Below, piece after piece: positions 33,739 through 42,575 of a DNA stretch of 64,000 nucleotides. This stretch comes from Myxococcaceae bacterium (GTDB taxonomy: Bacteria; Myxococcota; Myxococcia; Myxococcales; Myxococcaceae). Under the pieces are notes generated by a model. It saw only the letters and a program-made list of their open reading frames with translations. It made no database searches and had not been told where the DNA came from. Numbering within the stretch: position 1 is the stretch's first letter; every line of letters begins with the position of its first letter. Position numbers and translations under genes: made by a program. The DNA is taken from the NCBI GenBank assembly GCA_016793095.1, contig JAEUJQ010000032.1, forward strand, positions 1 to 64,000. The letters run 5' to 3'.

Positions 33739-34442
33739 CAGCCCCGCGCAGCCGGTGCGCCCTCCTGAGTCGTGGGGGGCAGGCTCCGCACGGTGTCCCA
33801 CCGCTCCTGCACGCTGCGCCTGCCGGCGATCTTCAGCGTGAAGCCCTCGGTCGAGCGCGCCGCGTGAACCCGCTGCGTGACGGACTCGAGCTGTTCGGTG
33901 AAGGTCGTCATCGGGCCTGGCGCGTGGGGAGCACCGACCTCTACCAGCACGTCCGGGTGTTCGTGCTCGAAGAACGCATAGCGCAGGGCGATGGGCACCG
34001 CTTGCCGCCGGGACGAACGGGCGAGCACCTCGATGCCCCGGGAGAGCGGCCCCAGGGGGCCCTGTCTCAGCTCACCCTGCGGGAAGATGGTGACGCAGGC
34101 GTTCGGTCGCTCGAGGACGGTCTTCGCGTAGCGCAACGTCTCGACGGCCGAGCGGGGATCGCCTCGGCGAACGCTGAAGGCCCCGATGCGGGTGTGGAAG
34201 CGGTAGCGGGCGAGGTTCTGCTCCTCCATGAGTGCGTAGGTGTCCCACCCCGCGAGCTTCCCGAGCTGGTGCACGAGGAAGCCGTCCCAGAAGCTCGAGT
34301 GGTTCAGGTAGGCGATGAGGCCGCTGGCGGCAACGGGCAGCTCTCCCCGCACCCAGACCCCACGGAACGCGCTGCGCACCTTCCGGCCGATGTACCAGTC
34401 GATGACGGACGAGAAGAGGCCGCCCTTGGCGTCGCGGATCAT
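33738..34442 (-). CDS. PlsC-like acyltransferase, probably for carotenoid glycoside
   Basis: A 234-residue lysophospholipid-acyltransferase-family protein. The catalytic HxxxxD motif is IAYLNHSSFWDGF and the acceptor motif is VTIFPQGELRQG, replacing FPEGTR. It could acylate a glycerolipid, but its place between carotenoid glycosyltransferase and carH, with overlapping ends on both sides, suggests it esterifies the carotenoid sugar. Carotenoid glycoside esters are known from myxobacteria. Confidence 0.8.
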   Translation of the reverse strand: MIRDAKGGLFSSVIDWYIGRKVRSAFRGVWVRGELPVAASGLIAYLNHSSFWDGFLVHQLGKLAGWDTYALMEEQNLARYRFHTRIGAFSVRRGDPRSAVETLRYAKTVLERPNACVTIFPQGELRQGPLGPLSRGIEVLARSSRRQAVPIALRYAFFEHEHPDVLVEVGAPHAPGPMTTFTEQLESVTQRVHAARSTEGFTLKIAGRRSVQERWDTVRSLPPTTQEGAPAARG

Positions 34443-35587
34443 CCGGCCTCCCCGTGGACGGGCGCCGGCTCCATGCGGCCGCCCGACTTCAGCTCGAAGC
34501 GGCGCCCACGCCAGTGCACGGTGCCTCCCTGGAGGAGCGCGTTGAGCCAGCAGACCCACAACAGGCCCTCGGCCAGCAGCCACTCGAAGCGCAGCCCGCC
34601 CCGCTGGTCCTGCCGGTTCGCGAGCGCGATGCGCAACCCGACGAGCGTCGAGAGCGCGACCGCCACCGCCGGCGTCGCCACCACCGACGCGAGCACCATC
34701 AGCACGGGCGTCGGGGCGAACAGGAGCGGCACCGACGGGAAGAGGCCCGGCCGGTGCGCGCGCAGCACCTGCATCCACCGCGTGAAGCGCTCGACGACCG
34801 CGCGGCCCGACACCTGCTCGGGCTGGGGGACGTTCGCGGTCGCGCGGGCCAGGGTGACCGGCAGCCCCTTCTCGTGCAGCACCTGCGAGAGCTCGAGGTC
34901 TTCTCCGATGCAGCCCGACAGCTTCACCAGCTCGGCGGCAGCGGCGGGCGAGAGGGCGATGGCCTTGCCGCAGACGGCTCTCGCGCCAGCGCTCATCACG
35001 TCGATGACCTCGAAGGCGTGGTGTGACTGGACGAGCAGCCCGCGCACCGCTCGCCCGGCGATGGAGTTCGACGGCGAGGGACGTGGCGCCGCCGACGAGA
35101 GCGCCGCGCCGCCCTTCAGCTCATCCACCAGCGCGCCGATGAGGGCCGAGTCCACCCGCACGTCGGCGTCGACGCACAGCACCACCTGGTCCCCGGTCGC
35201 CTGCAGCCGCTCCGGCCGCTCGTCGATGGAGGGCTCGGGGGCAGCCGCGCCCTCGGCGTCCAGCGTCGTCAGGGCATAGGCGAGGTGCCCCACCTTGCGG
35301 TTGCGTGACAGCGGGTCGGACGCGAGCCAGCGCACGTTGGCCGAACCCAGCCGGGGCCGGAAGGGCGACACCACGACGTGCGTGAGCTCGCCCGGGTAGT
35401 CGATGGGCGTGGCCAGGTTCTCGAGCTCGAGGGGCGTGGGCGCGTCCACCGGGCGGATGAGGAGCACCCGCGGTCGTCGTCGCAGCCGCGCTGACTCGAA
35501 CCGCTTCGCGCGTGAGAGGCGGAAGAGCGCCACTGCCGTGAAGCCCGCGGCCAGCACCGCCCAGGCCGTGACCATCGTCGCCATCAT
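34439..35587 (-). CDS. Membrane glycosyltransferase (GT2/GT21-like) of the carotenoid operon
   Basis: A 382-residue protein with an N-terminal transmembrane helix (TMVTAWAVLAAGFTAVALFRL), a GT-A domain with VLCVDADVRVDS (the DxD metal site), CIGEDLELSQVLHEKG, and RFTRWMQVLRAHRPG (a Q/RxxRW-like motif), then C-terminal membrane helices. The domain order resembles ceramide glucosyltransferase and CruC-like enzymes. In this operon it most likely adds a sugar to the tertiary hydroxyl made by CrtC. ATG overlaps the crtC stop. Confidence 0.82.
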   Translation of the reverse strand: MMATMVTAWAVLAAGFTAVALFRLSRAKRFESARLRRRPRVLLIRPVDAPTPLELENLATPIDYPGELTHVVVSPFRPRLGSANVRWLASDPLSRNRKVGHLAYALTTLDAEGAAAPEPSIDERPERLQATGDQVVLCVDADVRVDSALIGALVDELKGGAALSSAAPRPSPSNSIAGRAVRGLLVQSHHAFEVIDVMSAGARAVCGKAIALSPAAAAELVKLSGCIGEDLELSQVLHEKGLPVTLARATANVPQPEQVSGRAVVERFTRWMQVLRAHRPGLFPSVPLLFAPTPVLMVLASVVATPAVAVALSTLVGLRIALANRQDQRGGLRFEWLLAEGLLWVCWLNALLQGGTVHWRGRRFELKSGGRMEPAPVHGEAG

Positions 35588-36483
35588 CGGGCTGCCTCCT
35601 TCGCATAGCGCGTGCGCAGGTTCGCCATCCACCGCACCGCGGGGCTGTGGAACCGCACGAAGTCGGCGACCTCACCGAGGGCCTGCAACCCCTCGCCCTG
35701 TGCCTCGAGGCGCGCATAGAACGGCGACGACTCGAGCAGCACCGGCGCCAGCTTCGGGCCGAGCTCCGCGGGCACCCGCAGGCCCCAGCCCGTACGCGTC
35801 GTCGGCTGCGGGGGGAGCGCCGGCCGCTCGACGTCGACCGAGGTCGGCGTCGCCGTCACCTCGATGGCCGGGGCGCCCCACGGTCGATAGCTGATGCGGG
35901 TCTCGTCGGGGTGGTGGGTGCGCGCCCAGCTCCAGCCCGGCAGATCGCTGCCGAGCGCGACCTCGCCGTGGTTGCCGTCGTGGTAGCCCCGGCCGACGAC
36001 GTCGAGGTCGTGCGTCGGCACCGTGACGCGCGCCTCGCCGCGGACACAGATGGGCCGCCAGTGGTGACTGAGCCCGTCGACGAGGCGCAGCTCCGGGCCG
36101 ACCGGCACCTGCGGGGTGAAGCGGAGCACGGCCTGCGTGGGCTCGCCCCACGGCGTCGTCTTGTCCTTCACCGTCATGGTGAAGCCCTCGTCGTCGTAGC
36201 TGAGCGACGACGCGCCGATGCGCAGCGTGCGCCCGTCATTGGCGATCGAGACGTCCTGGTACTCGGTCAGCACCCACGCGGTGCGAACGCCCTTCTCGTA
36301 GAGCGCGAAGTTCACCGCCGCGTGCTCGCGGGGCAGCCCGCCCTTCTTGAGCGACGCGGAGTAGCGCGCCGAGAAGAGGCTCCCGACCATGAAGATGAAG
36401 ACGGCGCTCGTGTCACCGGCGGTGACGTCGGCGTAGTACCAGCGGTACGCGCCGCTCTTCGTTGGCAGCTCGACGCGGTTCAT
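35584..36483 (-). CDS. crtC: Carotenoid 1,2-hydratase (CrtC-like)
   Basis: A 299-residue protein of the CrtC/lipocalin-like hydratase family. Recognisable features are the VELPTKSGAYRWYYADVTAGDTSAVFIFMVGSLFSARYS start and THDLDVVGRGYHDGNHGEVALGSDLPGWSWARTHHPD, which contains the conserved Tyr-His-Asp-x-Asn-x-Gly. It adds water to the psi end of an acyclic carotene to give a 1-hydroxyl. It follows crtD with a 4-bp overlap, as in spheroidene-type clusters and in Myxococcus. Confidence 0.88.
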   Translation of the reverse strand: MNRVELPTKSGAYRWYYADVTAGDTSAVFIFMVGSLFSARYSASLKKGGLPREHAAVNFALYEKGVRTAWVLTEYQDVSIANDGRTLRIGASSLSYDDEGFTMTVKDKTTPWGEPTQAVLRFTPQVPVGPELRLVDGLSHHWRPICVRGEARVTVPTHDLDVVGRGYHDGNHGEVALGSDLPGWSWARTHHPDETRISYRPWGAPAIEVTATPTSVDVERPALPPQPTTRTGWGLRVPAELGPKLAPVLLESSPFYARLEAQGEGLQALGEVADFVRFHSPAVRWMANLRTRYAKEAAR

Positions 36484-37907
36484 GCCTGACCTCCGAGGTG
36501 GGCGTGAGTGAGCTCGGCGGCGAAGCGGCCCGACAACATCACGAGCGGCACGCCGCCACCCGGGTGCGTTCCGCCACCGGCGAAGAAGACGCCGCGCTGC
36601 CGGCCCCGAATCGCCGGCCGCCTGAAGGGCCCGAAGCGGCCGTGCGGCAGAAAGCCGTAGATGGAGCCGCGAGGCGCGCCCTTCTTCGCCAGGTCCACCG
36701 GCGTTCGCTCGGCCACCAGCCGCAGCGGCACGCCGCTCAGCCCGGGCAGCGTCGCCAGCTTCGCGCGGAGCCGGGTCTCGAGTGCGCGCGCGTGGCCGGC
36801 CCACGCGCCCTCGTCGCCCACCCGCATCGGCGGCACGTTCACCATCACGTACAGGCCGCTCCGACCCGGCGGCGCCATCGTCGGATCCGTCGCGGCCGGG
36901 TGGCAGACGTGCACCGTGAGGTCCTCGCTCAGGCGCCCCGCGGAGAGCTCGTCGAACTCCTTCCGGTAGTCCTGGGAGAAGAGGATCGTGTGGTGGGGCA
37001 GCGCGAGCCTCGCGGGGACGTCGAACATCGCCACGTACCCGGACATGGTGAGGGGCTCGTCCTCGCGAGCCTGCGACGCGAGCGGGTCGGCGTTCACGAC
37101 GACGGCGTCGAACTCACGCTCGCCCACGACGAAGCCGTCACCGCGCGCCTCGTGCCTGGCCCGCTGCCCGAGGACGACGTCGACGCCGTTGCGCCGCGCC
37201 GCCGCCTCGAGGCCGTCCACCAGGCTCCCGAGCCCGCCGATGACGTGGTGCACGCCGAACGCGCGCTCGATGTGCGCGATCATCGCGAAGGCCGCGCTGC
37301 TCTCGTACGGCGACGCCCCGGCGTAGGTGGCGAAGCGGCCGACGAACTGGCGCAGGTGCGCGCTCTCGAAGTGACGCCTGGCGAGCCCGTCGAGCGTCGA
37401 GAGCTTGAGCCCCGTGAGGAGCGTGCCCAGGCCGCTCTTCGCGGCGCGGGCCATGAAGCCCATCATCGTCTCGTAGGGCGCCTCGAGGTAGGGCCGGCCC
37501 GCGGCGCGATAGATGGTGTCTGCCTCGGCGAAGAACGCCGCCAGGCGCTGGCCGTCGGCCGCATGCACCGCCGCCGCGCTCGCGGACGCCCGCTCGACGT
37601 CCTCCCAGCAGAGGAACTCGCGACCGTCGGCCCAGCGGTAGTGGGTCTGCAGGGCGAGCCGCTCGAGCCGCGGCATCGACGCCTCGGCGCCCACGGCGGC
37701 GAAGGTCGCGCGCACCGTGTCGGGCATCGTCATCACCGTCGGGCCCGTGTCGAACACCAGCCCGTCCGCGCGCACGGTCTGCGCCTTGCCGCCGAGCGAG
37801 TCGGTCGCCTCGAAGAGCGTGACTGCGTGGCCCTTGCGCGCGAGCACGCCCGCGGCCGTGAGCCCGCCGATGCCACCGCCGATGACCGCGACCCGGTTCG
37901 GCTTCAC
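36480..37907 (-). CDS. crtD: Carotenoid 3,4-desaturase (CrtD-like)
   Basis: A 475-residue CrtI-family flavoprotein. The N-terminal FAD site is VAVIGGGIGGLTAAGVLARKGHAVTLFEATDSLGGKAQT and the C-terminal site is GVFFAGGGTHPGGGVPLVMLSG. It is more CrtD-like than the next desaturase and lies directly before crtC, fitting the crtD-crtC pairing in which a 1-hydroxylated carotene is desaturated at C-3,4. Start GTG 37905-37907 overlaps the crtB stop. Assignment to CrtD rather than a second phytoene desaturase rests on neighbourhood. Confidence 0.82.
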   Translation of the reverse strand: MKPNRVAVIGGGIGGLTAAGVLARKGHAVTLFEATDSLGGKAQTVRADGLVFDTGPTVMTMPDTVRATFAAVGAEASMPRLERLALQTHYRWADGREFLCWEDVERASASAAAVHAADGQRLAAFFAEADTIYRAAGRPYLEAPYETMMGFMARAAKSGLGTLLTGLKLSTLDGLARRHFESAHLRQFVGRFATYAGASPYESSAAFAMIAHIERAFGVHHVIGGLGSLVDGLEAAARRNGVDVVLGQRARHEARGDGFVVGEREFDAVVVNADPLASQAREDEPLTMSGYVAMFDVPARLALPHHTILFSQDYRKEFDELSAGRLSEDLTVHVCHPAATDPTMAPPGRSGLYVMVNVPPMRVGDEGAWAGHARALETRLRAKLATLPGLSGVPLRLVAERTPVDLAKKGAPRGSIYGFLPHGRFGPFRRPAIRGRQRGVFFAGGGTHPGGGVPLVMLSGRFAAELTHAHLGGQA

Positions 37908-38893
37908 GAGGTGGTCCCTCCGGTGAACGCTGGCAGCGCGGCGACGGGCCGGGGCGTCGGCGTGAAGAAGACGCGCATCGCCCGCGCCACCTTGCCGCTC
38001 GTCGGCAGGCTCGCGCGGCCCGAGAAGACGTCGAAGTCGCGCGCCTCGATGACGTCGAGGATGCCCGAGTAGACCGCGCCCATCAGCCGCACCAGGCGCT
38101 GGCTGCCGAAGCCGCGCAGGTCGGGCACGCCGAGCAGCGCCCGCTCGAAGAGCGCCCGCGCGCGTGCCACCTGCACCTGCATGAAGGGACGCCACTGCGC
38201 TGGCAGCGGTCCGCCCTGGGCCGCCCGGAGCAGCGCGTACTCGCTCAGCCCGAAGGCGCTCAGCTCGTCGGCCGGCAGGTAGACGCGGCCGCGCTCGAGG
38301 TCCTCCTTCACGTCCCGGAGGATGTTGGTGAGCTGCATGGCGACGCCGAGGTCCACCGCGTAGGGCAGGCAGCGCTCGTCGACGTAGCCGAGCACCGGCG
38401 TCATCAGCTCACCCACCACGCCGGCCACCCGGTAGCAGTAGAGGCGCAGCTCCTCGAAGGTCGCGTAGCGCTGCTTCGTGAGGTCCATCTCCATGCCGGC
38501 GATGAGCTCCTGCAGCGGCCGCTCGGGGATGTGGAAGCGGGCCACGGTGTCCCGGAACGCGGCCAGCTCGGCCTCGTGCCAGGGGAGCGCCAGCGCCGGG
38601 CCCTGCACGTCGGGGCGATAGAGAGACGACACCAGGCTGCGCGCGTCGCCGAGCCGCTGGGCGAGCGCGCTCACCGGCTCGTCGGGCGCGACGACAGACC
38701 CGTCTCCGGCGTTGTCACCGTCGACGAGATCGTCGAGCCGCCGGCAGAAGGCATAGAGGGCGAACGCGCCGCGCCGCCGGGCGCCGAAGAGGGCGATGCT
38801 CGAGAAGAAGAACGACTTCGAGTGCCGCCGCGTCAGCGCCTTCGCGCGCGCGTAGCCCTCGGCCACCAGCTGCGCGTCGCCGGGCGTGGTCAC
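37904..38893 (-). CDS. crtB: Phytoene synthase
   Basis: A 329-residue squalene/phytoene synthase that joins two GGPP to phytoene. The first Asp-rich site is ALYAFCRRLDDLVDGD and the second is AMQLTNILRDVKEDLERGRVYLP. It also has SFFFSSIALFGARRRGAFALYAFCR and MEMDLTKQRYATFEEL. Start GTG 38891-38893 overlaps the crtI stop as GTGA. It acts at the membrane between crtE and crtI steps. Confidence 0.95.
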   Translation of the reverse strand: MTTPGDAQLVAEGYARAKALTRRHSKSFFFSSIALFGARRRGAFALYAFCRRLDDLVDGDNAGDGSVVAPDEPVSALAQRLGDARSLVSSLYRPDVQGPALALPWHEAELAAFRDTVARFHIPERPLQELIAGMEMDLTKQRYATFEELRLYCYRVAGVVGELMTPVLGYVDERCLPYAVDLGVAMQLTNILRDVKEDLERGRVYLPADELSAFGLSEYALLRAAQGGPLPAQWRPFMQVQVARARALFERALLGVPDLRGFGSQRLVRLMGAVYSGILDVIEARDFDVFSGRASLPTSGKVARAMRVFFTPTPRPVAALPAFTGGTTS

Positions 38894-40446
38894 GAGAGGG
38901 CCTCCCGCGCGGCCGCGAGCGTGGGGCCGTCGTCCGGGGCAGCCGCCACCGGGGCGTTGCTCCGGGAGGGCTTCGCGGAGGCGCGCTCGTCGATGGCCTG
39001 TACGCAGAGATCGGCGGAGATCATCACCGTCGGCACGCCCGTCCCCGGCTGGACGGAGGCGCCGCAGTAGAAGAGGTCGTTCACGCGGTCGTCCCACACC
39101 TTCGGCCGGAAGGGACCGATCTGGAACATGTTCTGAGCCAGGCCGAAGTTGGCGCCGCGCTCGAGGTTGAGCTCCCGCTCCCAGTCGTCGGGGGTCACCA
39201 CGCGCTCGACCTCGAGGTCCTCTTCGATGGAGCCCATCCCCAGCTCGCGCAGCCTCGCGAACACCTTCGCGCGCACCTTCGGGCCCTCGATGGACCAGTC
39301 GAGGTGCGGCGCCTTGTGGGGGACGGGGACCAGCACGTACAGCGCGTCCTTGCCAGCGGGCGCCATCGATGGGTCGGTGTGCGCCGGCGCGTTGACGTAG
39401 AAGCTCGGGTCCTCGGGCACCTCGAGCTTCTCGAAGATGCTGGTGAAGCTGCCCTTGAAGTCGCGGCCGAAGAAGACGTTGTGGTGCAGCAGCTCGTCGT
39501 GGCGGCGCTTGAGGCCGAGGTACAGCATGTAGCCGGACGAGGTGTAGCGCTTCTTCTCGAGGGCCTTCGTGCGAGAGACCTCTGCGGGGAGCAGGTGCTT
39601 CTGGGCGAAGGGGTAGTCCGCGTTCACCACCACGACGTCGGCCTTCACCAGCCGCCCGTCTTCGAGCTCCACGCCGCGCGCCGCGCCGTCATGCACGAGC
39701 ACCCGGCGAACGGACGTGCCGTAGTGGGTCGTCACGCCCAGCTCCCGGCCCACCCGCTCGAGCGCGCGGGGGATCTCTCCCATGCCGCCCATCGGGTACC
39801 ACACGCCGACCGCGAGCTCGGTGTACGGCAGCAGTCCGAAGACCGCGGGGGCCTCGTACGGGGACACGCCCAGGTACATCGTCTGGAAAGACATCACCTG
39901 GCGCAGCCGCTCGTCTGAGAAGGACTTCGCGACCTGCGAGGCCAGCGTCTGGTGGGCGCCGATGCGGAAGATGTGCGGCAGGTTGGCCGGGGTGAGGAAC
40001 TGGCTCAGCGAGTCGAAGTGCCGAGAGACGAAGCGCTCCATCGAGGTGTCGTGACGGTCGCGACCCTTCGCGAGGAAGCGCAGGTAGCGCTCGAAGCTGC
40101 CCGGCTCGATGCGCTCGAGCTCTTCGCGCATGCGGGTCAGCTCGCTGGTGAGGGTCAGCGTGGTGTCGTCACGGAAGGTGACGCGGTAGTTCGGGTCGCA
40201 CCGCACCAGCGTGAGGTAGTCGGACAGCCGCCGATCCACCGACGCGAAGATGCGCTCGAAGACGAACGGCATGAGCATGATGGTGGGCCCCAGGTCCCAC
40301 CGGAAGCCGCCGGCCTCGATGCGGCCACACCGGCCTCCCGGCGTCGCCTGCTTCTCGTACACGTCGACCCGCCAGCCGCGGTGCGCGAGCTTCATCGCCG
40401 CGGTGAGGCCGCCGACGCCGGCGCCGATGACGATGGCGCGGCTCAT
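38890..40446 (-). CDS. crtI: Phytoene desaturase
   Basis: A 518-residue CrtI with FAD motif AIVIGAGVGGLTAAMKLAHRGWRVDVYEKQATPGGRCGRI and C-terminal NDLFYCGASVQPGTGVPTVMISADLCVQAI. The segment FQTMYLGVSPYEAPAVFGLLPYTELAVGVWYPMGGMGEIP is characteristic of bacterial CrtI. It introduces double bonds into phytoene to give lycopene or neurosporene. M. xanthus uses two CrtI proteins (CrtIa, CrtIb); only this one and CrtD are seen here. ATG overlaps the crtE stop. Confidence 0.93.
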   Translation of the reverse strand: MSRAIVIGAGVGGLTAAMKLAHRGWRVDVYEKQATPGGRCGRIEAGGFRWDLGPTIMLMPFVFERIFASVDRRLSDYLTLVRCDPNYRVTFRDDTTLTLTSELTRMREELERIEPGSFERYLRFLAKGRDRHDTSMERFVSRHFDSLSQFLTPANLPHIFRIGAHQTLASQVAKSFSDERLRQVMSFQTMYLGVSPYEAPAVFGLLPYTELAVGVWYPMGGMGEIPRALERVGRELGVTTHYGTSVRRVLVHDGAARGVELEDGRLVKADVVVVNADYPFAQKHLLPAEVSRTKALEKKRYTSSGYMLYLGLKRRHDELLHHNVFFGRDFKGSFTSIFEKLEVPEDPSFYVNAPAHTDPSMAPAGKDALYVLVPVPHKAPHLDWSIEGPKVRAKVFARLRELGMGSIEEDLEVERVVTPDDWERELNLERGANFGLAQNMFQIGPFRPKVWDDRVNDLFYCGASVQPGTGVPTVMISADLCVQAIDERASAKPSRSNAPVAAAPDDGPTLAAAREALS

Positions 40447-41516
40447 GTCGTCCTCCGCTCCATGCGGGCGACGAGGCCGTCGAGCACCTGCCGCACGCCG
40501 CCGCCCGCCGGGAGCTGCGCCAGCACCCGCCGTGCGCTGCGTGTCATGCGCTCGATGGCGCGCTCGGTGGCCTCAGCGCCGCCCCACGCGTTCACCAGGG
40601 CTCGGGCCCGCGCCAGCGCTGCGTCGTCCCGCGGCTGGGCGTCCCAGAGCTGCTCGAGGGCCTCCCGCCCCGCGGCGTCCGCCCGCGTCCACGCGGCGAT
40701 GACCGGGAAGGTGCGCTTGCCCTCCACGAAGTCGCCACCGCCAGCCTTGCCGGCCACGGTGTCGTCGCCGAAGAGGCCGATGAGGTCGTCGCGGAGCTGG
40801 AAGGCGAGGCCTACCTGACGCCCCACCCGCTCGAGCTGCTCCAGCAGCGCGCCGTCGGCGCCGCCCAGCATCGCGCCCGCCACCAGCGGCGCCACGAAGC
40901 CGTAGCGGGCCGTCTTCAGGTTCGCGACCTTCAGCGTCTGAAACACCGTGACCTCGGCGAGGGGCGTGCGTGAGAGGTCGAGGTCCAGGTACTGGCCCGC
41001 CGCGGTGTGCCGGCAGATCGCCATCATGTACTGCGTGGCCTTCGCGCACGCCGGCAGCCCTGAGCCGAGCATCACCTCGACGGCGCGGGCGTACACGTGG
41101 TCGCCGACGACGATGGCGAGGTCGTCACCGCCCTGTCCCGACGCGAGCACCCGGTGGAGCGTCGGCCCACCCCGCCGGGTCGCCGCGCGATCGGCCACGT
41201 CGTCGTGAACGAGCATGAAGGTGTGCAGCAGCTCGAGGCCGGCCGCGAACTCGAGCACCTCGCGGGGCACGCCACGGGAGAGGCCTCTCGTCGCCAACGC
41301 CCAGCCAGCCACCAGCAGCGTCGGCCTCACCCGCTTCGCTGGGCGCAGCGCGTAGGCGCGCAGCTCGACCATCGCCCTCGACCAGCGGGGATCGACGCCG
41401 GCCTCGTCGGGCAGCACGAGCAGGTCAGCCAGCACCCGCTCGAAGTCCTGATGGAACGCCGCCAGCGCAGCTTCAGCTCCCAACGGTCCAGTCGTCGACG
41501 TCGCGATGCTCGTCAT
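40443..41516 (-). CDS. crtE: Geranylgeranyl diphosphate synthase
   Basis: A 357-residue trans-prenyltransferase. The first Asp-rich motif is MLVHDDVADRAATRRGGPTLH and the second is FQLRDDLIGLFGDDTVAGK. LRPAKRVRPTLLVAGW is the family Arg/Lys region. It extends FPP to GGPP for crtB. ATG 41514-41516 follows GAGAGG. It opens the carotenoid operon, so the operon promoter must lie in the 86 bp before the divergent thioredoxin-fold gene. Confidence 0.94.
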   Translation of the reverse strand: MTSIATSTTGPLGAEAALAAFHQDFERVLADLLVLPDEAGVDPRWSRAMVELRAYALRPAKRVRPTLLVAGWALATRGLSRGVPREVLEFAAGLELLHTFMLVHDDVADRAATRRGGPTLHRVLASGQGGDDLAIVVGDHVYARAVEVMLGSGLPACAKATQYMMAICRHTAAGQYLDLDLSRTPLAEVTVFQTLKVANLKTARYGFVAPLVAGAMLGGADGALLEQLERVGRQVGLAFQLRDDLIGLFGDDTVAGKAGGGDFVEGKRTFPVIAAWTRADAAGREALEQLWDAQPRDDAALARARALVNAWGGAEATERAIERMTRSARRVLAQLPAGGGVRQVLDGLVARMERRTT

Positions 41517-41602
41517 GGCTCGGTCCTCTCCGGTTTGCGCTCAGATGCCGGGCCGCAGAATTGGTTGCAGGGTTTGTTCAGGCTTCGTAGAGATATCGTC
41601 CA
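41517..41602 (-). promoter_or_regulatory. Promoter region of the carotenoid operon
   Basis: This 86-bp gap between crtE and a divergent gene must hold the crtE promoter. On the minus strand, TTGGAC at about 41598-41593 with AT-rich sequence downstream is a weak -35 candidate. It is also where a CarH operator would be expected. I cannot identify a convincing palindrome here. Confidence 0.35.
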
Positions 41603-42142
41603 ATGTTGGCCCGGACAAGTCCCTGGATCGCGGCGGTGGTGGCGCTCCTCGCGCCGGTGACGGGCCATACGAACGCCGCCGATGGAGGTGTCGCGTTGGA
41701 CGCAACAGTAGAGAGATCAAATGGTTCGACGACGCGCCTGGGCGGGTTGTGGGCGAAGCCGACGGTGCTCTTCTACGAGGACCGGGATTCCACGGCGCTC
41801 AACGAGCACGTCAAGGCAGCGCTCGCCGACCGGGCACGCGACGGGAAGGCGCAGCAGCAGGTGATGGTGGTGGCGGTGGCGAACGTCGCGGCGTGGGACT
41901 GGTTTCCCGCGCGGAACTTCGTGCTCGCCGCCGTGAAGGACATCGAGAAGAAGGTGAACCAGCCGGTGTACCTGGACTTCAAGGGCAGCCTGTCGGCGGC
42001 GCCGTGGAGCCTGCCGTCGAAGACCTCGTCCGTGTTGGTGCTCGATCGATCTGGTCATCCGACGTGGCGAGCCGAGGGCCGGCTGCCGAAGGAGAAGGTC
42101 GACGAGCTGTTCAAGGAGCTGGAGCGGCTCGTCGCGCAGTGA
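41603..42142 (+). CDS. Exported thioredoxin-fold protein (YtfJ-like) without CxxC
   Basis: A 179-residue protein. The signal peptide MLARTSPWIAAVVALLAPVTGHTNA is followed by a thioredoxin-like core with LGGLWAKPTVLFYEDRDSTALNEHVKAAL, VMVVAVANVAAWDW and SSVLVLDRSGHPTWRAEG. The position of the redox CxxC is YEDRDS, so it is not a thiol oxidoreductase in the usual sense; YtfJ-like proteins share this. It diverges from crtE, but no link with carotenoids is evident. Confidence 0.75.
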   Translation: MLARTSPWIAAVVALLAPVTGHTNAADGGVALDATVERSNGSTTRLGGLWAKPTVLFYEDRDSTALNEHVKAALADRARDGKAQQQVMVVAVANVAAWDWFPARNFVLAAVKDIEKKVNQPVYLDFKGSLSAAPWSLPSKTSSVLVLDRSGHPTWRAEGRLPKEKVDELFKELERLVAQ

Positions 42143-42575
42143 TCCGCCAGCTCGTGCGGTGATGACGCTCGTGGCTTCCGACGCGACACGGAGCACCGCG
42201 ATCGCACGCTGCCTGACTCATGAGGTCCGCGGTCCAACGAGCCAGCTTCTCTCCTGGGGCTCCGAAGCCTGTTGGCGTGCCGAGTCGTTCTTGCCGCGCT
42301 GACCCCGACGGGAGCTCCGGTTCCGACGCAGGCGGTGGCGGCCTCGACGCGGGACCAGGTCATGGCAACGGCATGAAGACGGCCGCGCCAACCGCCTCGG
42401 CGACGCCGGGGGCTCGCAGGTGCGGACTGGGACTCGCCGGTCTGTCACTGGCCGTTGGTCCCGGCTCAGGAGCCTGCAGTCGGAACTGGCCGGTCGCCAC
42501 TGGTCGTTCTTGCCGCGCTGACCCCGACGGGAGCTCCGCCAGCTGTTGGTCGGATGGAAGTGCAGCCTGCGAGCG
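42143..42575. repeat. Gene-free stretch with a 36-bp direct repeat
   Basis: A string starting GTCGTTCTTGCCGCGCTGAC and continuing CCCGACGGGAGCTCCG is present at about 42285-42320 and again at about 42503-42538, 218 bp apart. Both copies in one frame read VLAALTPTGAP, and short degraded reading frames follow each copy. This suggests a decayed duplicated segment or pseudogene. No intact gene is seen. Confidence 0.6.
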
